64,000 nucleotides of DNA from Nannobrachium achirus (taxonomy: Eukaryota > Chordata > Actinopteri > Myctophiformes > Myctophidae): NCBI GenBank assembly GCA_963921795.1, contig OY997651.1, positions 55,909,642-55,973,641 on the forward strand. Direction: 5' to 3'. Below the pieces are notes generated by a model. It saw only the letters and a list, made by a program, of their open reading frames with translations. It searched no databases and was not told the DNA's origin. How positions within the stretch are numbered: position 1 is the stretch's first letter; each line of letters begins with the position of its first letter. Both the position numbers and the translations under genes were made by a program. Shown piece by piece: positions 22,617 through 36,225 of this stretch.

Positions 22617-22790
22617 ATTTACTGGCTGTGACCTCAAACAGACACACTGTGAAGTTGTGGCTTCAGCTCTCAGCTCTAATCCTTCACATCTAACAGAACT
22701 GGACCTCAGTGGCACCAAACTGGACCGTTCATCCATGGAGCTGATCTCTGTTGGACTAAAGAGTCCACATTGTAGACTGCAGGTCCTAAG
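22617..22790 (+). CDS. LRR exon type d, NLRC3-like receptor (block A)
   Basis: 174 bp, acceptor aatctttacag, donor AG/GTCAGA, phase 2. The first repeat reads FTGCDLKQTHCEVV and the second LDRSSMELISVGLKSPHCRL. The flanking introns match those of 53944-54117, making it the last exon type of the a-b-c-d block. No later LRR exon is seen before block B. Confidence 0.85.
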
Positions 22791-23410
22791 GTCAGACTAA
22801 TTTACCACCATTATTTGTATTAGTTTAGTTTTACCATTTATTAAGTGATTATAACATGAATACTGTGGTGAGACTTTATTTGAAGAGTGTGAATAAGGTT
22901 ACATCATAGTAACCCACACTGACCAGAATAATGATAAGGTAAGATAAGACAGGCTGGATTCATCATGCACGTGTGCAGTCCTGTTGTTTTAATGGGTTTC
23001 TACCGTTTATTTTTTACCTAAATGTAAAACAAGTGCAAAACAGGTGCTGCTTTTCTAGACTGACTGTTCATTTTGCCATATGTTGGGAGTTAATAATTGC
23101 TTCTCTGCTGACGCACAAGTCATGAGGACTTATGTTGTGAGCTTCTAGATCTGCCATTTCCACTATTTGTACCAGGCCTATTTGTATTCAAATGTTTAAA
23201 AGAATGTTATTCTTCAAAAAAATATCTTTTTTGCAAGTTTATTATTTTTAAATAGCAGATCTACAAGCTCACCCTGAATTTGATGTGTATTAGAGCTGGG
23301 ATACCTGACCAAAAACCCGCGGGACTGATCGGTACTGTTTGAAAATGAAATAACAAATTTACTTCAAAATGAAATAATCATCACTTTACTTCACAGCAAC
23401 AGTATGTGTC
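22791..23410. other. Intron shared with block B, no gene
   Basis: Matches 54118-54738. It contains a right-arm palindrome motif (gttgtgagcttctagatct, 23130) and a left-arm motif (agcagatctacaagctcac, 23255) about 110 bases apart. Confidence 0.6.
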
Positions 23411-23413
23411 TAA

Positions 23414-23826
23414 GGCCCTGTCTATACCTAAAAAATCCCCGGGGGTTTCTGACTTCGTTTTGAAACCTCTACGCCTCCACACGGGCCCGTGTAGAAAAAT
23501 ATGTGTGTCCACACGGTATTATCAAAACGCTATAAATCCCTGTCTGCGCGTCAGGGAAGCGGGTGGCCGCATCCCCCTGCTCCCGTCCCATGCAATCATT
23601 GCAGCAGCTATCTATCTATAGGGGGTGCATCTCTCCACTCCGACCCTCTAGGGGCTATGCATCGTCCAAGTTTCACAATCTTCACACTTAAACATGCACA
23701 ATTGCTATTTAAACATTAATTTAATATAAATTCGCGAACTATTTCTAGAGCAGGAGAGGGGAGAGGAATCGTCGAGAGTGTGGTGCGCTCTCTCTCTCTC
23801 AGTATTAAACAAATGTAACTCTATCA

Positions 23827-23907
<81 letters not shown>

Positions 23908-24578
23908 ATGCCTGCATGCGTGCGTATGTCTCCATTATGCTTGAAATCATTTGATATTGGCATTTGATATCCAAACTTTGACGAAGAGAAGAGGCAGGCG
24001 CGTCGCGTCAGATATGCTCCGTTAACAAGACTAGGGCAGTATCTCGTTATTGATAATGAGCACCTTATCCGATCCGGCTTATTGAGCCGGTGGAAAGATA
24101 TGTGAGACAACAAATTCAGAACATAACTGGCATCTTTTGCAACTGTGACTTTGTGGCTGACCAGTGACCACCATCTATGAAGATGACATTTGACAAGAGT
24201 AACAAATATCATTAAAACAATCATTCATTAGGGCTCCATCCCTAAACAAGACAGCTGAGCTCTCTAATGTTAACATGTCGTGAATGCGCTCATAAATATG
24301 GATATTCTACGGAGACCACCACGCCACGGGATTCTCTCATAGCAAGGAGGAGGAGGCGAGGAGCACAAGGTGACGTAAGCATGCAAGCAAAGAACTTCTC
24401 CGGTTACGGTGTCCACAAGGCAAAAGAAATACGCCCGGGTAACAAAAATGCACTGCAGCCGGAGTTTTGGAAACTATTCGTCTAGTCCTCCGTTTGCATG
24501 CGTTTGCATGTGGACACCCATGGGCGTTCGTGGCTTTACCTCCGGGGATTAAAAATCCGTTGTCGTCTGGACAGGGCC
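23414..24578. mobile_element. PIF/Harbinger-like element, 1165 bp
   Basis: Ends ggccctgtctatacctaa and its partner gtctggacagggcc are inverted, flanked by TAA (23411-23413 and 24579-24581). Block B has the empty site (gtgtctaaatgggg, TAA at 54739-54741). The 3-bp TWA duplication supports PIF/Harbinger. No transposase or Myb-like frame is found; the interior holds a (GA)n tract. Confidence 0.8.
23828..23904 (+). repeat. (GA)n microsatellite
   Basis: An almost perfect run of ga dinucleotides inside the PIF/Harbinger-like element, absent from block B. Confidence 0.95.
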
Positions 24579-24898
24579 TAAATGCTGAGGATTAAGAAAG
24601 TCTGACAAGTGAACATAATAAATCTCGTCTGTCTTCTCACGCGACGCAGTTGGCTCGCTTCTCTCTCCCTCTCTCTCGGTTATTGACTGTTGTTTCTCAA
24701 TTCTCAAACTTTGATTTACTGACTTTCGATAATTGCTACAATGAAAAAACTAAAAACTAAACAAAAAAACGAAATAATCAATGCCTACTAACTGGCTACA
24801 GTTCTACTTCTATTTACAGTATTACAACAACACGAAAAGCAAGCAAGGCAGTGACTATCTCTCCTCTGCTCCATTGAGCACCGGGGACAGTGCCACGC

Positions 24899-24993
<95 letters not shown>

Positions 24994-25001
24994 ACACACA
25001 C
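24899..25001 (+). repeat. (CA)n microsatellite
   Basis: About 50 CA units with one CTCA interruption. It follows the shared sequence ggggacagtgcc, which also precedes the CA arrays at 55051 and 57578. Confidence 0.95.
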
Positions 25002-25009
25002 GTTTGCAA

Positions 25010-25165
25010 TTGCTACTTTGTGGGGACATTACACATAGTCTACTATCTTTGTGGGGACATTCCAACCCTAACCCTAACCCTAACCCTTAACCTAACCCCT
25101 AAACACCTTGTGGGGACGTATTAACTTGTCCCCACTTGGGGACATGAGGTCCCCACAAAGTAGTA
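25010..25165. repeat. GTGGGGAC inverted-repeat element with telomere-like core
   Basis: ctactttgtggggacatt (from 25012) pairs with gtccccacaaagtag (ending 25163), and further gtggggac/gtccccac copies lie between. The centre holds aaccctaaccctaaccct (25066-25090), a short interstitial telomere-like stretch. It lies between two CA arrays. Confidence 0.65.
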
Positions 25166-25173
25166 TTCCCTGT

Positions 25174-26131
<958 letters not shown>

Positions 26132-26168
26132 TCCCCCCCCCCCCCCCCCCCCCCCCCCCGCCCGCCCA
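26132..26168 (+). repeat. Poly-C tract
   Basis: About 30 consecutive C followed by cgcccgcccacccgcc. The minus strand is therefore a long G run able to form quadruplex structure. Confidence 0.9.
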
Positions 26169-27647
26169 CCCGCCTGCACACACACCCGCCCGCCTGCACA
26201 CTAGAGGTCTTCACGTGGGCCCCGACCCCGAAATTACCCGAGGACCCGAGAGACCCGTAACGGGTTCGGTCAGTGTTTTATCATAATCAAACGGACCCGG
26301 GTCGGAAACGGCCGCATTTCCCTCGGAACACCTCGGAACCGGGACTGTAATCATCATGTGTATTACCCGAGTGGACCCGAGAGGACCCGTAATGATTGTA
26401 CTGTTTGTATTTTATTTTTTATTTGTTGCAATTTTGCAAACTGTTAATACAGTATTCTATCATTCACTGTGTGTTTTTTTTGTGTGCGGCGGCTGTGTGT
26501 GTGCGTGCGTGCGCTCCTGCAGCCAGCTGCATTCACTTCACTCAAGCCCACCGGAGATTGGGGGAGGCGGACTGGCGGAGAAAAAGCAATTCGTTTCAGG
26601 CTGACCTAGGATCAGTTAGTGCTGTAGGCTAGCGACTTTACCTGGCTCCAGCCAATAGACCCGCCCACCCTCTGAGTGGACTGCGCTGGTCTGAAATCAG
26701 GCTAGTAGCGACTTGTCTCTATGTAGCCATGATCATGAAAAAAAAGGTCCGTTTCATTTATTCCTCCAGTCCACATCTATTTACAAAGAAAACCTTTATG
26801 CATAGGCCTACGCATTCATATTAGCGCGGCTGTTGCTGCGCTAATTTGTTTATTTAGCCTGGCTGTTCTGTTGTAGTCAGACTTATTTCCTATGCGCTTT
26901 TTTGAAGGGATGTGCCTGTGTCGGGTCTCGGAATCATGGAAATAATCAGAATTCGGGACAAATTTCAACGGTGCAATTAGGGTACGGGTCCTTAAAAAAA
27001 GAATACAACTCGGAACGGGTCGGAATCGGAGGTAATTGTTACGGGGCCACTCGGGTTTGGTTTTGTCAATTGGGCTTGCAAAGCTGGTGTCATACTGGGA
27101 TGCCCCTCCCCCGGCAGCCATTTTGAGAGGGTTGGGGGATATATACTAGCTATAGTAGCAGGGCTTGACATTAACACATCTGCCGCCCAGCCCGTTTATA
27201 AACGTTCTCTTTTGTTTTACAATTGATGGTGCTCTCGTGCTGCCTGTGACTTAATACAGTAGGGCAACATCAAAGGGAACCAGGTCATTCACGTGAATGA
27301 AGAAAAAAGGTCAAAAAACTGCATTGAAATACATGTTATCAGGCAATCCAAATACAACAGAGAGAGAGGGAGAAAAGTCTGCAGCTTTTTGAAACGCGAC
27401 AAGCCAGGCTAGCCAGCTAGCCAGCTGAGGAGAAAAAAGAAGAAAAAAAAGATCGGTTGGGAGGCTCGGTTGAGATTTGAATATAGGATATTTATAGTTA
27501 GAGTTAGAGTTTAGATAGTTGATTGATAGCCTAGAGATGACAGTAGAATTCGTTTAGATTTGAGTGTATTTAGGTGAAGACACTCTGTATTTATAGTGGG
27601 AGAGGAGGAGTGAATGTGTAGAAAACTCAACCAGACGCGCACACACA

Positions 27648-27884
27648 CAGGGGTGTCACAAGGGGGGAGTGCGAGTGGAAACCCTACACTAGGGCCCAAG
27701 GTGGAGGGGACATAATTATTTTATACTTTAGCTATTGAAAAATAGCAGATCTACAAGCTCACAGCGCGGCACTCTGCGAGCTTGTACATCTGCTATTTTT
27801 TAAATCCCCCCTATGAAGAACAATCATGGGGGTCCCGCAGTGAATCCTTGTAGCCAGGGCCCAGATTTTGGTGCGACACCCCTG
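27648..27884. mobile_element. hAT miniature element with palindrome insertion
   Basis: Left end caggggtgtcacaagg, right end gcgacacccctg. Flanks cacacaca and cacacacg agree at seven of eight bases. It contains the complete palindrome at 27738-27800. Confidence 0.65.
27738..27800. repeat. Short palindromic repeat (hairpin family), complete
   Basis: aaaaatagcagatctacaag pairs with cttgtacatctgctattttt around a short centre (ctcacagcgcggcactctgcgag in two parts). About 30 bp of stem with one mismatch. It lies inside a hAT miniature element, so it can occur as a separate unit. Confidence 0.75.
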
Positions 27885-28190
27885 CACACACGACACGATA
27901 CGACACGATGAAAACCCTACCTTATAGACTGTAACCTCCTCCCAAAGTGCAGTCATCTGCTGTAGTGGCTCGTAAAGCTATAATCCATGTGGCTAAGTTT
28001 ACAGTTAGTAAACTCAATGATCCAACGCGAAACACCGGTGTTGTCCCTGTGTTGTGTAATGGTCATCTAGCCTCTGTCTGGACAAGAAAGAATGCACCCC
28101 GCTGAAGATCTCTCAAAAAGGGGTAAATAAAAAAGTTGCGCGTGCGTTGATCCAGCAAATGTTCCTCTGCATCGAAAGTTACACATCTGA

Positions 28191-28296
<106 letters not shown>

Positions 28297-28368
28297 TGTC
28301 ATTAGTTTCATTTTCGCTGAAATGTCTCAGTGTTTCATTAGCTGAGAAATCACGTGACATAACACAGG

Positions 28369-28528
28369 CAGGGGCGTCAATTGGGTATGGCAGGGGTATG
28401 CAGCTGCCATACCTTGGCTACAAGGGGAAATCAGAAAAATGTACTTTTCATCGTGCCTGCACGAGGGCACGCGTGCAAGACACCAGTCATGTTGCCATAC
28501 CTTAGCTTGTTCTGAACTGACGCCACTG
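28369..28528. mobile_element. hAT miniature element, 160 bp
   Basis: Left end caggggcgtcaattggg, right end ctgaactgacgccactg. Flanked by an exact 8-bp duplication AACACAGG (28361-28368 and 28529-28536). Inner inverted text includes gccataccttggct and tgccataccttagc. Confidence 0.85.
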
Positions 28529-28587
28529 AACACAGGTGTTCCACAGGGGCGCGTGCGTGCTCGCGCATGTGGATGTGCGCGCGCATG

Positions 28588-28589
28588 TG

Positions 28590-28643
<54 letters not shown>

Positions 28644-28660
28644 GTTTGTGTGTGTGCCTG
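28588..28660 (+). repeat. (TG)n microsatellite with GCGC-rich flanks
   Basis: TG repeats preceded by cgcgcatgtgg variants and followed near 28700 by gcgtgcgcgtgcatgcgc. Confidence 0.9.
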
Positions 28661-29228
28661 AAATGTCATAGGAGGAGCTCAGGGTGGTCCTTGTGCTTCG
28701 CGACGTTCGCGCGTGCGCGTGCATGCGCATGCATGTGTGTGAGTGTGTGCGTGTGTGTTGAGACTGAGTACACAGTGCCACAGTGCCAATTATTGGCTTG
28801 AAACAACAAAATCAACCCAATAAGAGACTTATTCATGTTATTTCATAAAAAGCCTTTTTTCTAGCCTTTTTAAACAAATTAGGCCATTTGGGGCAGGCGC
28901 AGTAGTCGCTAATAAATTCATTGAAAAATCATCATGGAACATAAAACTCTTGTTTATTTTTTTTTATAAAGTATAGATTTTAATCTTTCCATCGGTATAC
29001 TCCATTTGTTCATAGACATAGAAACAAATTTTCAAAATATTCATTACAAATGAGTCAAAATGCTCCAAAACCCTGACATGTTTTGGAAGAGTTTAATAAA
29101 AAACGTGGGGCAGGCAATGTGTTAACTTTTTGAGGCACAAGTACATTTTCCATTCACTTGTCCAGGCACAAAAGTAACTGGTCAATTTGCCATTTCAATC
29201 TTTTTTATTCTTTTTTATTTATTTTTTT

Positions 29229-29925
29229 CCTTTTTTTGGACAAATAAATAAGACCTCCTTGGCCACCTCCACTCCACAGTCCATAGTCTGCATACAGCAC
29301 AAAGCTGCTAGGAGCATCACAGAAAAAGTGAAACCAAAAGCCACAAGTATATTTAATTATTTTTCCTTAAATCACCCAGGGTCAAGTACATTTTTAATTA
29401 ACTTGTTCATAAGGATTTATAGTTGTCCCGGACAACAGGACAAGCCTATTGTCTATGAGCCTTTCTGCAGTGCAAAAAAATCGAATACAAAATAAAGTTG
29501 AGCCTCAATGCATGCATGCAGCGTACTAGCTCTAAGGAACATTTTTAATTGTATTTGTGGCTTTTGGTTTCACTTTTTCTGTGACGCTCCTAGCAGCTTT
29601 GTGCTGTAGGGCTATAGACTATGGACTGTTGAGTGGAGGGGGCCAAGGGGGTCTTATTTATTTGTCCAAACAAATAAAATGAAAAAGACTGTGAAATGGC
29701 AAATTAACAAAGTGACTTTTGTGCCTGGAAAAGTGAAAGGGAAATGTACTTGTCCAGAGGACACTCTGCCTCAAAAAGTTAATGTCAAGCCCTGCTACTA
29801 TAGCTGTGGCTTTTGGGTTCACTTTTTCTGTGATGTTCCTAGCAGCTTTGTGCTGAATGCAGACTATGGACTGTGGAGTGGAGGGGGCCAAGGAGGTCTT
29901 ATTTATTTGTCCAAAAAAAAAGAGG
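29229..29925. repeat. Threefold inverted/direct repeat of ~120 bp
   Basis: The block running from gacaaataaataagacctcc to gaaaccaaaagccaca (29239-29344) recurs inverted at 29563-29672 and again at 29806-29915. All lie inside the composite at 26203-30170. Short open frames here mirror each other for this reason. Confidence 0.7.
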
Positions 29926-30170
29926 AAAAAAGAATTTAAAAAAGACTGTCCAGATGACACTGTGCCTCAAAAAGTTAATGTCAAGTCCTGCTACTATAGC
30001 TAGTATATATCCACCGACCCTCTCAAAATGGCTGCCGGGGGAGGGGCATCCCAGTATGACACCAGCTTTGCAAGCCCAATTGATTATTATTTCGGACCCG
30101 GTCGGAATCGGTCAAAATGTGACGGTACTTTTCGATTTCGGTTCGCTTTTTTGGACCCGTGAAGACCTCT

Positions 30171-30171
<1 letters not shown>

Positions 30172-30257
<86 letters not shown>
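30172..30257 (+). repeat. (CA)n microsatellite
   Basis: About 43 CA units directly at the right end of the composite element. Confidence 0.95.
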
Positions 30258-30260
<3 letters not shown>

Positions 30261-31814
30261 CTGGTTAAACATGTTGCCTCATGCTAGATGCAGAATAGAT
30301 ATGCCTCATGCTAGATGCAGAATAGATAGTAGCTACACCATAAAAATGCTAATATACAGCATATGATTTGTGAAAGTGACAAACGGGCTTCACAGTTATG
30401 TCAGGTGTGTTCATATGCTAATGGTGATGCGATTCAGATCAATTGCTCCAGCCACTGAGGAGAAACGCTGTTTCAGACAGACAGACAGACACTCACTCAC
30501 TCACTCACTCCCTCAGACATTCCGAAAATTATATGTTTGATAGACACTGTAACAAAATCCAACATGGAACAGTTCTCAATTTTGACGTTACATGTTTGCA
30601 TTGCATTTTGATGCACCCTAATGTGGGACAATGGCAAAACAAAATTTAGATGGAGGACCACAGCCAATTATTTGGGGGCCAAAGGGTGGCACTAGATGAA
30701 AGGGTCACTTCATCAGTAGAGCTAATTCTCAATGTACTCCATAAGTTTCATGACAATCCTCACATTAGATTTTCACACATCATGTTGTGCCAGTGACCAT
30801 TTTTACCTAATGGTGGCGCTAGAAGAAAGACTATTTGAACAATAAAATCAGTTGGTGTCATCCTCTGGGGAGCATGAAGGCTCACAGTCTTCATTATTCT
30901 TTTCAATATATGTTGTTTATGATGTGTATGTAAGTTCTCAACGTGTGACATATTGTGAGCTTGTAGATCTGCTATTTTTGCTAAATGTTCAGCCCAGAAT
31001 AGGGGCTATATGTTGGAATTGGAGCGTTGGCATGCAGTTTCTTTTTTATCCAATTTATACACAGTGCCAGGTTGAAATGACAAGCAATAGTATTAGAATG
31101 GATAAAGATATCATAATAACAAGGTTTCTGTTTCAAAATCAAAAGGGAGGACATTTATTAAGACCAGACCATGTGTAGTGTATTAAGAAGAAATAATATT
31201 GATGTGCAATTTAGCCTTGTCCCTAGCAAAGTTTACTGCAAGTTTCCGCATCTGGAATATAGACGTGACGCGTTGTGAGCTGGTAGTTCAGCCACTTTTG
31301 GCATGTAACACATCGTATTACGAAGTATAAGTCAGGCTTTACTTGGGAGATGTGTGTGTGTGTGTGTTGGACTATCACCAGTTTTTCCCAAGAGAAAGCC
31401 TTGTGGCGCGAGGTTAGTGTTGTATGGACGAGGCGATTCTACACAGCGCAGTGGCGCAAAAATAGACATCCAATGCAAGGGACAGTAGAACACCGCACGG
31501 TGCTACAAGCTCCCTTTGGCTACAACACTGTCAACCCATTTACCGGCTCTGTGTTTGCTGTTTGGGACATGCTCCGTGCTTACTGCTGAAGTCTCAGACC
31601 TGTGCCTGCTGCATTAGCGCGAGCACACACAGGGCCAGACAGTGCCAAACACACCAGGAGCTGTGCGCTGCGCGAATCATCACGTCAGTGCATGACTATA
31701 CAGTACTGTACAGTATATCAACATTATGATTGACCCAAATTGAAGCCTGACCACCAATTTAGCCTTGCTGAATTATCAACTAATCGTTACTTGGGGGCTT
31801 CAGCAACAGCTCTC
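30258..31814. other. Intergenic or intron sequence, no gene recognised
   Basis: Holds a partial miniature-element copy (30617-30969), a degenerate palindrome motif near 31272 and short unassigned open frames such as 31350-31589, which starts within a TG run and has no recognisable domain. Confidence 0.5.
30617..30969. mobile_element. Intronic miniature element, 3' part
   Basis: Contains gtgggacaatggcaaaac, gggccaaagggtggcac and catgacaatcctcacatt. It ends acatattgtgagcttgtag then atctgc, the family's right end. The left palindrome is missing. Confidence 0.55.
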
Positions 31815-31932
<118 letters not shown>

Positions 31933-32454
31933 GCAGCCTATATAATGCTGTGCACACATATTATATATATAATTTGTCAAATACCCAGCATAGCATTTGG
32001 GCCTTCAATACCTGCTGCCTATGATTGTGTCTGTAAGAGTTTCAGAGTAAAACAGTCCATTACTTTTAAGTGGTGCTGATAAAACTGTCTCCTGCCTGTT
32101 TCCTATGAGTTATTTATTTCATAATTATAACACAGATCTTCGACATGTAGGCTATTTAATAAAATTCATGAAAAGCAAAACTACCACATATTTGATTTAG
32201 AGAAATGTATTTTTAATTTGATTAATTAGTTAATTAATATTCAATTCATTTTCTTCATGTAAATCATTAGTATTATTGCACATTTATTTATATGTCTGTC
32301 TGTCTGTGTTGTATTCATTGACGATAACAATCTGATTTCAACGTCCCTTTTGTCATGGCAAAGACAAGATGGTGATGAGCTGAACAAAGCTATTTGATGA
32401 CTAAAATATAACGAGACGTGTATGTGTGATTTTCGTTGACACTATCAAAACAGC

Positions 32455-33066
32455 TGATCTACAAGCTCACAATGTAAGTTGCAATGTGTTGTGAGCTTGT
32501 AGATCTGCATTTTTTCTTGAATAGCTTTGACGTTTTTAACAACATAATATTTTTTTTAATGTGGGACAATGGCACAACATAATTATTTTCTGATGGAGGT
32601 CCACGGCCAATAATTTTGGGGCCAAAGGGTGGCGCTATATGAAAGGTTGTGGGGTCACTTCATCAGTAGGGTTCATTCTCCAGGGAGCATCAAAGTGCTC
32701 TATAAGTTTCATGACAATCCTTACATTAGATTTTCACACATCATGTCTGCAACTGCAAGGGGACATTTTGTCCTAAAGGTGGCGCTACAGTAGAGGTCAT
32801 GAGGTCAGTAAAAGCAGTAGGTTTAATCCTGTGGGGAGACTAAATGTGATCAACAAATTTCATGACAATCTGAGCAGTACATTTAGAAATGTTGTGACAG
32901 TGAACATTTTGACCTAATGATGGCGCTAGAAAGAACGACTATTTCAACACTAAAATCAGGAGGGGAGCATGAAGGTTCATAGTCTTTATTTATATTATTC
33001 TATATGTTGTTGTTTATGCTGCTTATGTAAGCTCTCAATATGCAACATGTTGTGAGCTTGTAGATC
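32455..33066. mobile_element. Intronic miniature element, block B copy
   Basis: Counterpart of 6836-7449, a few percent diverged, with the uninterrupted left edge aacagctgatctacaag. That provides the empty site of the 4131-bp element. The hairpin at 32455-32505 has 17-bp stems. Confidence 0.6.
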
Positions 33067-33215
33067 TGCAATTTGGGTGAATGTTCAACACCATTGGCTA
33101 TATGGTGTCACTCTACCCTACACCATTTCTAGCTAGGTAGAAGATCTCTTATTTGACTGCATTGACAGTAATCCTAACCCTAACATCTGTTTGATTTTAC
33201 ATTTAATCTTTACAG

Positions 33216-33389
33216 ACTTGCTGGCTGTGACCTCAGAAAGACAGACTGTGACGGTGTGGCTTCAGCTCTCAGCTCTAATCCTTCACATCTAACAGAACTG
33301 GACCTCAGTGGGACCAAACTGGACCTTTCATCCGTGGAGCTGATCTTTGCTGGACTAAAGAGTCCACATTGTAGACTGCGGGTCCTAAG
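33216..33389 (+). CDS. LRR exon type a, NLRC3-like receptor (block B)
   Basis: 174 bp with acceptor aatctttacag and donor AG/GTCAGA, phase 2. Same residues as 7598-7771 except that the end reads CRLRVL rather than CRLQVL (cgg for cag). Intact open frame. It is the first LRR exon of block B. Confidence 0.85.
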
Positions 33390-33531
33390 GTCAGACTAAT
33401 TTACCACAGTTATTTGTATAAGTTTAGTTTTACTATTTATTATGTGATTTCATAACATGAATACTATGGTGAGAATTTATTTGAAGAGTGTGAATAAGGT
33501 TGACATCATGGTAACCCTACACTGCCTAGAA

Positions 33532-33767
33532 CAGGGGTGCCCACACTTTTTGGACTTTTAAAATGACCAGCTCAACATGATCTACCCACCCAATTTACAC
33601 AATTTACATATGGCGTTACATATGATAAAACACACTTATATAGTATGGGAAAAAACAGTAAATAGTGGGGAAATAATTATTTGTTAGGGGCATGTACGTC
33701 ATGTGGTCTACCTGCACAGCCTTTGTGATCTACTGGGAGATCACAATCTACCTTTTGGGCACCCCTG
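33532..33767. mobile_element. hAT miniature element (block B copy)
   Basis: Counterpart of 7913-8148 at the same target (gcctagaa on both sides), so it predates the block duplication. Confidence 0.85.
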
Positions 33768-34220
33768 GCCTAGAATAATGATAAGGTACAGTGACTACAG
33801 TATGTGATATGTGATCCATCATGGCTGGCTGCTAGGGAATAATCACATCCAGTTATGTAATCATTTGACTGTCAAACTGGTGTAAACACAGCCTGGAAGG
33901 TTTGCTGGTTCCTCAGCCTACCAGCACCAGCAGTCTGATCAATTATGATCACTGTTGTGTCTGTAAGAGTTTCAGAGTAAAACAGTCCATTACTCTGAAA
34001 TGTTGCTGATACAACGGTCTGTTTCCTATGAGTTATATATTTCTTAATTATAACAACACAGATCTTTCATGTGTATTTAGTAAATGTAATGGAAAGCAAA
34101 ACTGCTGCACAATTATGTGATTTAGAGAAATGTATTTTTAATTTGATTAATTCATTAATATTTGTTTCATGTTCTACTTGTAAATGATTAGTATTATTAT
34201 CATTATTATTTGTACATGTA

Positions 34221-34311
34221 TGGACCTCAGTGGGACCAAACTGGACGATTCAACCATGGAGCTGATCTCTGCTGTTCTAAAGAGTCCACGTTGTGGACTT
34301 CAGACCCTAAG
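34221..34311 (+). pseudogene. 5'-truncated LRR exon (block B)
   Basis: Same truncated exon as 8601-8691, with identical breakpoint and GTAAGA donor. The truncation therefore predates, or was copied with, the duplication. Confidence 0.75.
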
Positions 34312-36051
34312 GTAAGAATTTACCACCATTATTTGTGTTTAGTTATAGAGGGTATGCTTATGCATAACGTGAATGGCAAATTGAGTGGCAAAGTGAGTTT
34401 AACGTTGTTTAACGTCGTTAAATGCAATCAGATAGGACTTTTCTGTTTGGATATATGGGCTGTCAAGGCCAGAAAGTATTTTGCTGTCACTCAGTAGGCG
34501 TTCCTGCATAACTTCCTGGTATGATGATGATGTCACGCACATTCCCTCTATAGTTATAACAACACAGATATTGCACATTATTTAGTAAAAGTAATGGAAA
34601 TAAAAACTGATATACATGTAGAGAAATGTATATTTTATTTGATTAAATATTTTTCAATCCATTTTCTTTATATAAATCCTTAGTATTATTATTATTTTTA
34701 CATGTATCTGTCTGTATCAGTGGCGGAACAATTCAGAACCGGGCCGGTATGCGAGCCACAATGCTCGGGCCCCGTTACCCGTCTCTCCCTAATGTTCCAT
34801 TACAGGTTCTCTGTCTGCCATCTCCCCTCTGCTCTGTTAACATTATGGGTAATCCATTCAAGTGTCAAATTAAACGAGACACACATAATTTATTTAGAAA
34901 ACTAGAAGATATGTTGGCAGAGTCAGTCCATACAACATATTTGTATACATTTTTATTTAAATCAACATAGACTTCAGTTCATGTAGGATTATTTTAATAT
35001 TGGGCTAACCACAGTTGAATTGCAATGACTTTCTATGGGTTGGCTTGCAATACACCGTTCTCCCTTAGCCGAAGTGGGGCCACTGTCTCAATTGCGGTCG
35101 TGAATTTGTAGCTGCGGTGTGTCTCTATACAAGGCTACAATGCAAGTGTTTCAGTGCTGATGTGCACTTGGGGGCATTTAAAAGCAATGAATAGATGAAG
35201 AACTATGATTGTTTTTTTTCCCCCATCAGACTGCAGACCAACGCTACTGCATCAAAATAGATATAGTCTACTGTATAATATCCAGTAGTCGCTCGTGGCA
35301 GCAAGAAACAATAAATAAATAACAGTAAAGAGAATAGAGAAAAGTCGCCGGCAATGGCCTGATTATTGCACAGTAAGCGTTTTTTGGGAGCTACAGCTCT
35401 AATCCCACAACGTTACTCCAGCCAGCATGAGAGTGAGACAGACATATTAATTGAACTAGGCTACTCACATTATGCTGCAGAGTTTAACTTGCGGTACATA
35501 CAAAGTGTGCACGTTATTTAAAAGTCACAGATGCATGGGGTTGGATAAAATCTTGTGTTTAATCCATGTGGGTTCTTTAGTTAGACAAGCGTTTTCGTCA
35601 TCATTACAACTTGTCATGCTTGGCGAAATGCCGTCAGTAAACATGTGTCATGGCAGCTGGGTTACAATGGATACGGACATCCTCTAAAACCGGCGGATTT
35701 CAAAATAAGATCCACTCGTAATGATTAGTCAACACTAGTTTTATTTCTTAAGTCTACTTACAGGAGGTACGTGCAGTCTGTGCAGTGCAGGACACCAGAG
35801 TTGGTAAACTAACGCTATTAAAAAAAGAGAAAGGGTACAGGAGGTAGTGTGCAAGAGCGCTTCATTTCGTCTGATCTGCGAGGCAACATTCATTTTGACC
35901 ACTCATGCGCACCAGTTATGTTTATTATCACTACAGATATGCTCTAAAAGTGTGAAAAACATATTTTTATTTCACTACGTCTTTAACTTCAATTAAAGTG
36001 AATGTGGTTTAATCTGTTGGTCATTTCTGATTTTACATGTAATCTTTACAG
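34312..36051. other. Intron, unassigned, near-identical to block A
   Basis: Equivalent of 8692-10431. No gene seen. Confidence 0.5.
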
Positions 36052-36225
36052 ACTTGCTGGCCGTATCCTCAAACAGACACTCTGTGAAGGTGTGGCTTCA
36101 GCTCTCAGCTCTAATCCTTCACATCTAACAGAACTGGACCTCAGTGGGACCAAACTGGACCATTCATCCCTGGAGCTGATCTCTGCTGGACTAAAGTGTC
36201 CACATTGTAGACTGAAGACCCTAAG
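36052..36225 (+). CDS. LRR exon type b, NLRC3-like receptor (block B)
   Basis: 174 bp, phase 2, identical translation to 10432-10605 with LAGRILKQTLCEGV and LKCPHCRLKTL. Splice sites are conserved. It lies inside the tract that is almost identical between the blocks. Confidence 0.85.

Larger units (their letters stand above)
2266..24900 (+). repeat. Large segmental duplication, block A
   Basis: This segment is collinear with block B at 31964-55050. Both carry LRR exon types a, b, c and d in the same order with the same intron repeats, and both end in the same d-exon downstream sequence followed by CA repeats. Block A has extra insertions absent from B: a 4131-bp element at 2705, PIF/Harbinger-like elements at 18984 and 23414, and Helitron-like repeats at 19586-21634. 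It lacks the second c exon and the d' exon of block B. Confidence 0.85.

Noticed and set aside
25060..25095. Interstitial telomere or chromosome-fusion scar
   Set aside because: Only about four imperfect AACCCT units, embedded in a palindromic repeat.
29187..29960. Opposing open frames near 29187-29495 and 29658-29960
   Set aside because: They mirror each other because they lie in an inverted repeat.
31350..31589. 79-codon open frame as a possible host exon
   Set aside because: It starts in a TG run, has no recognisable domain and no paired splice sites.
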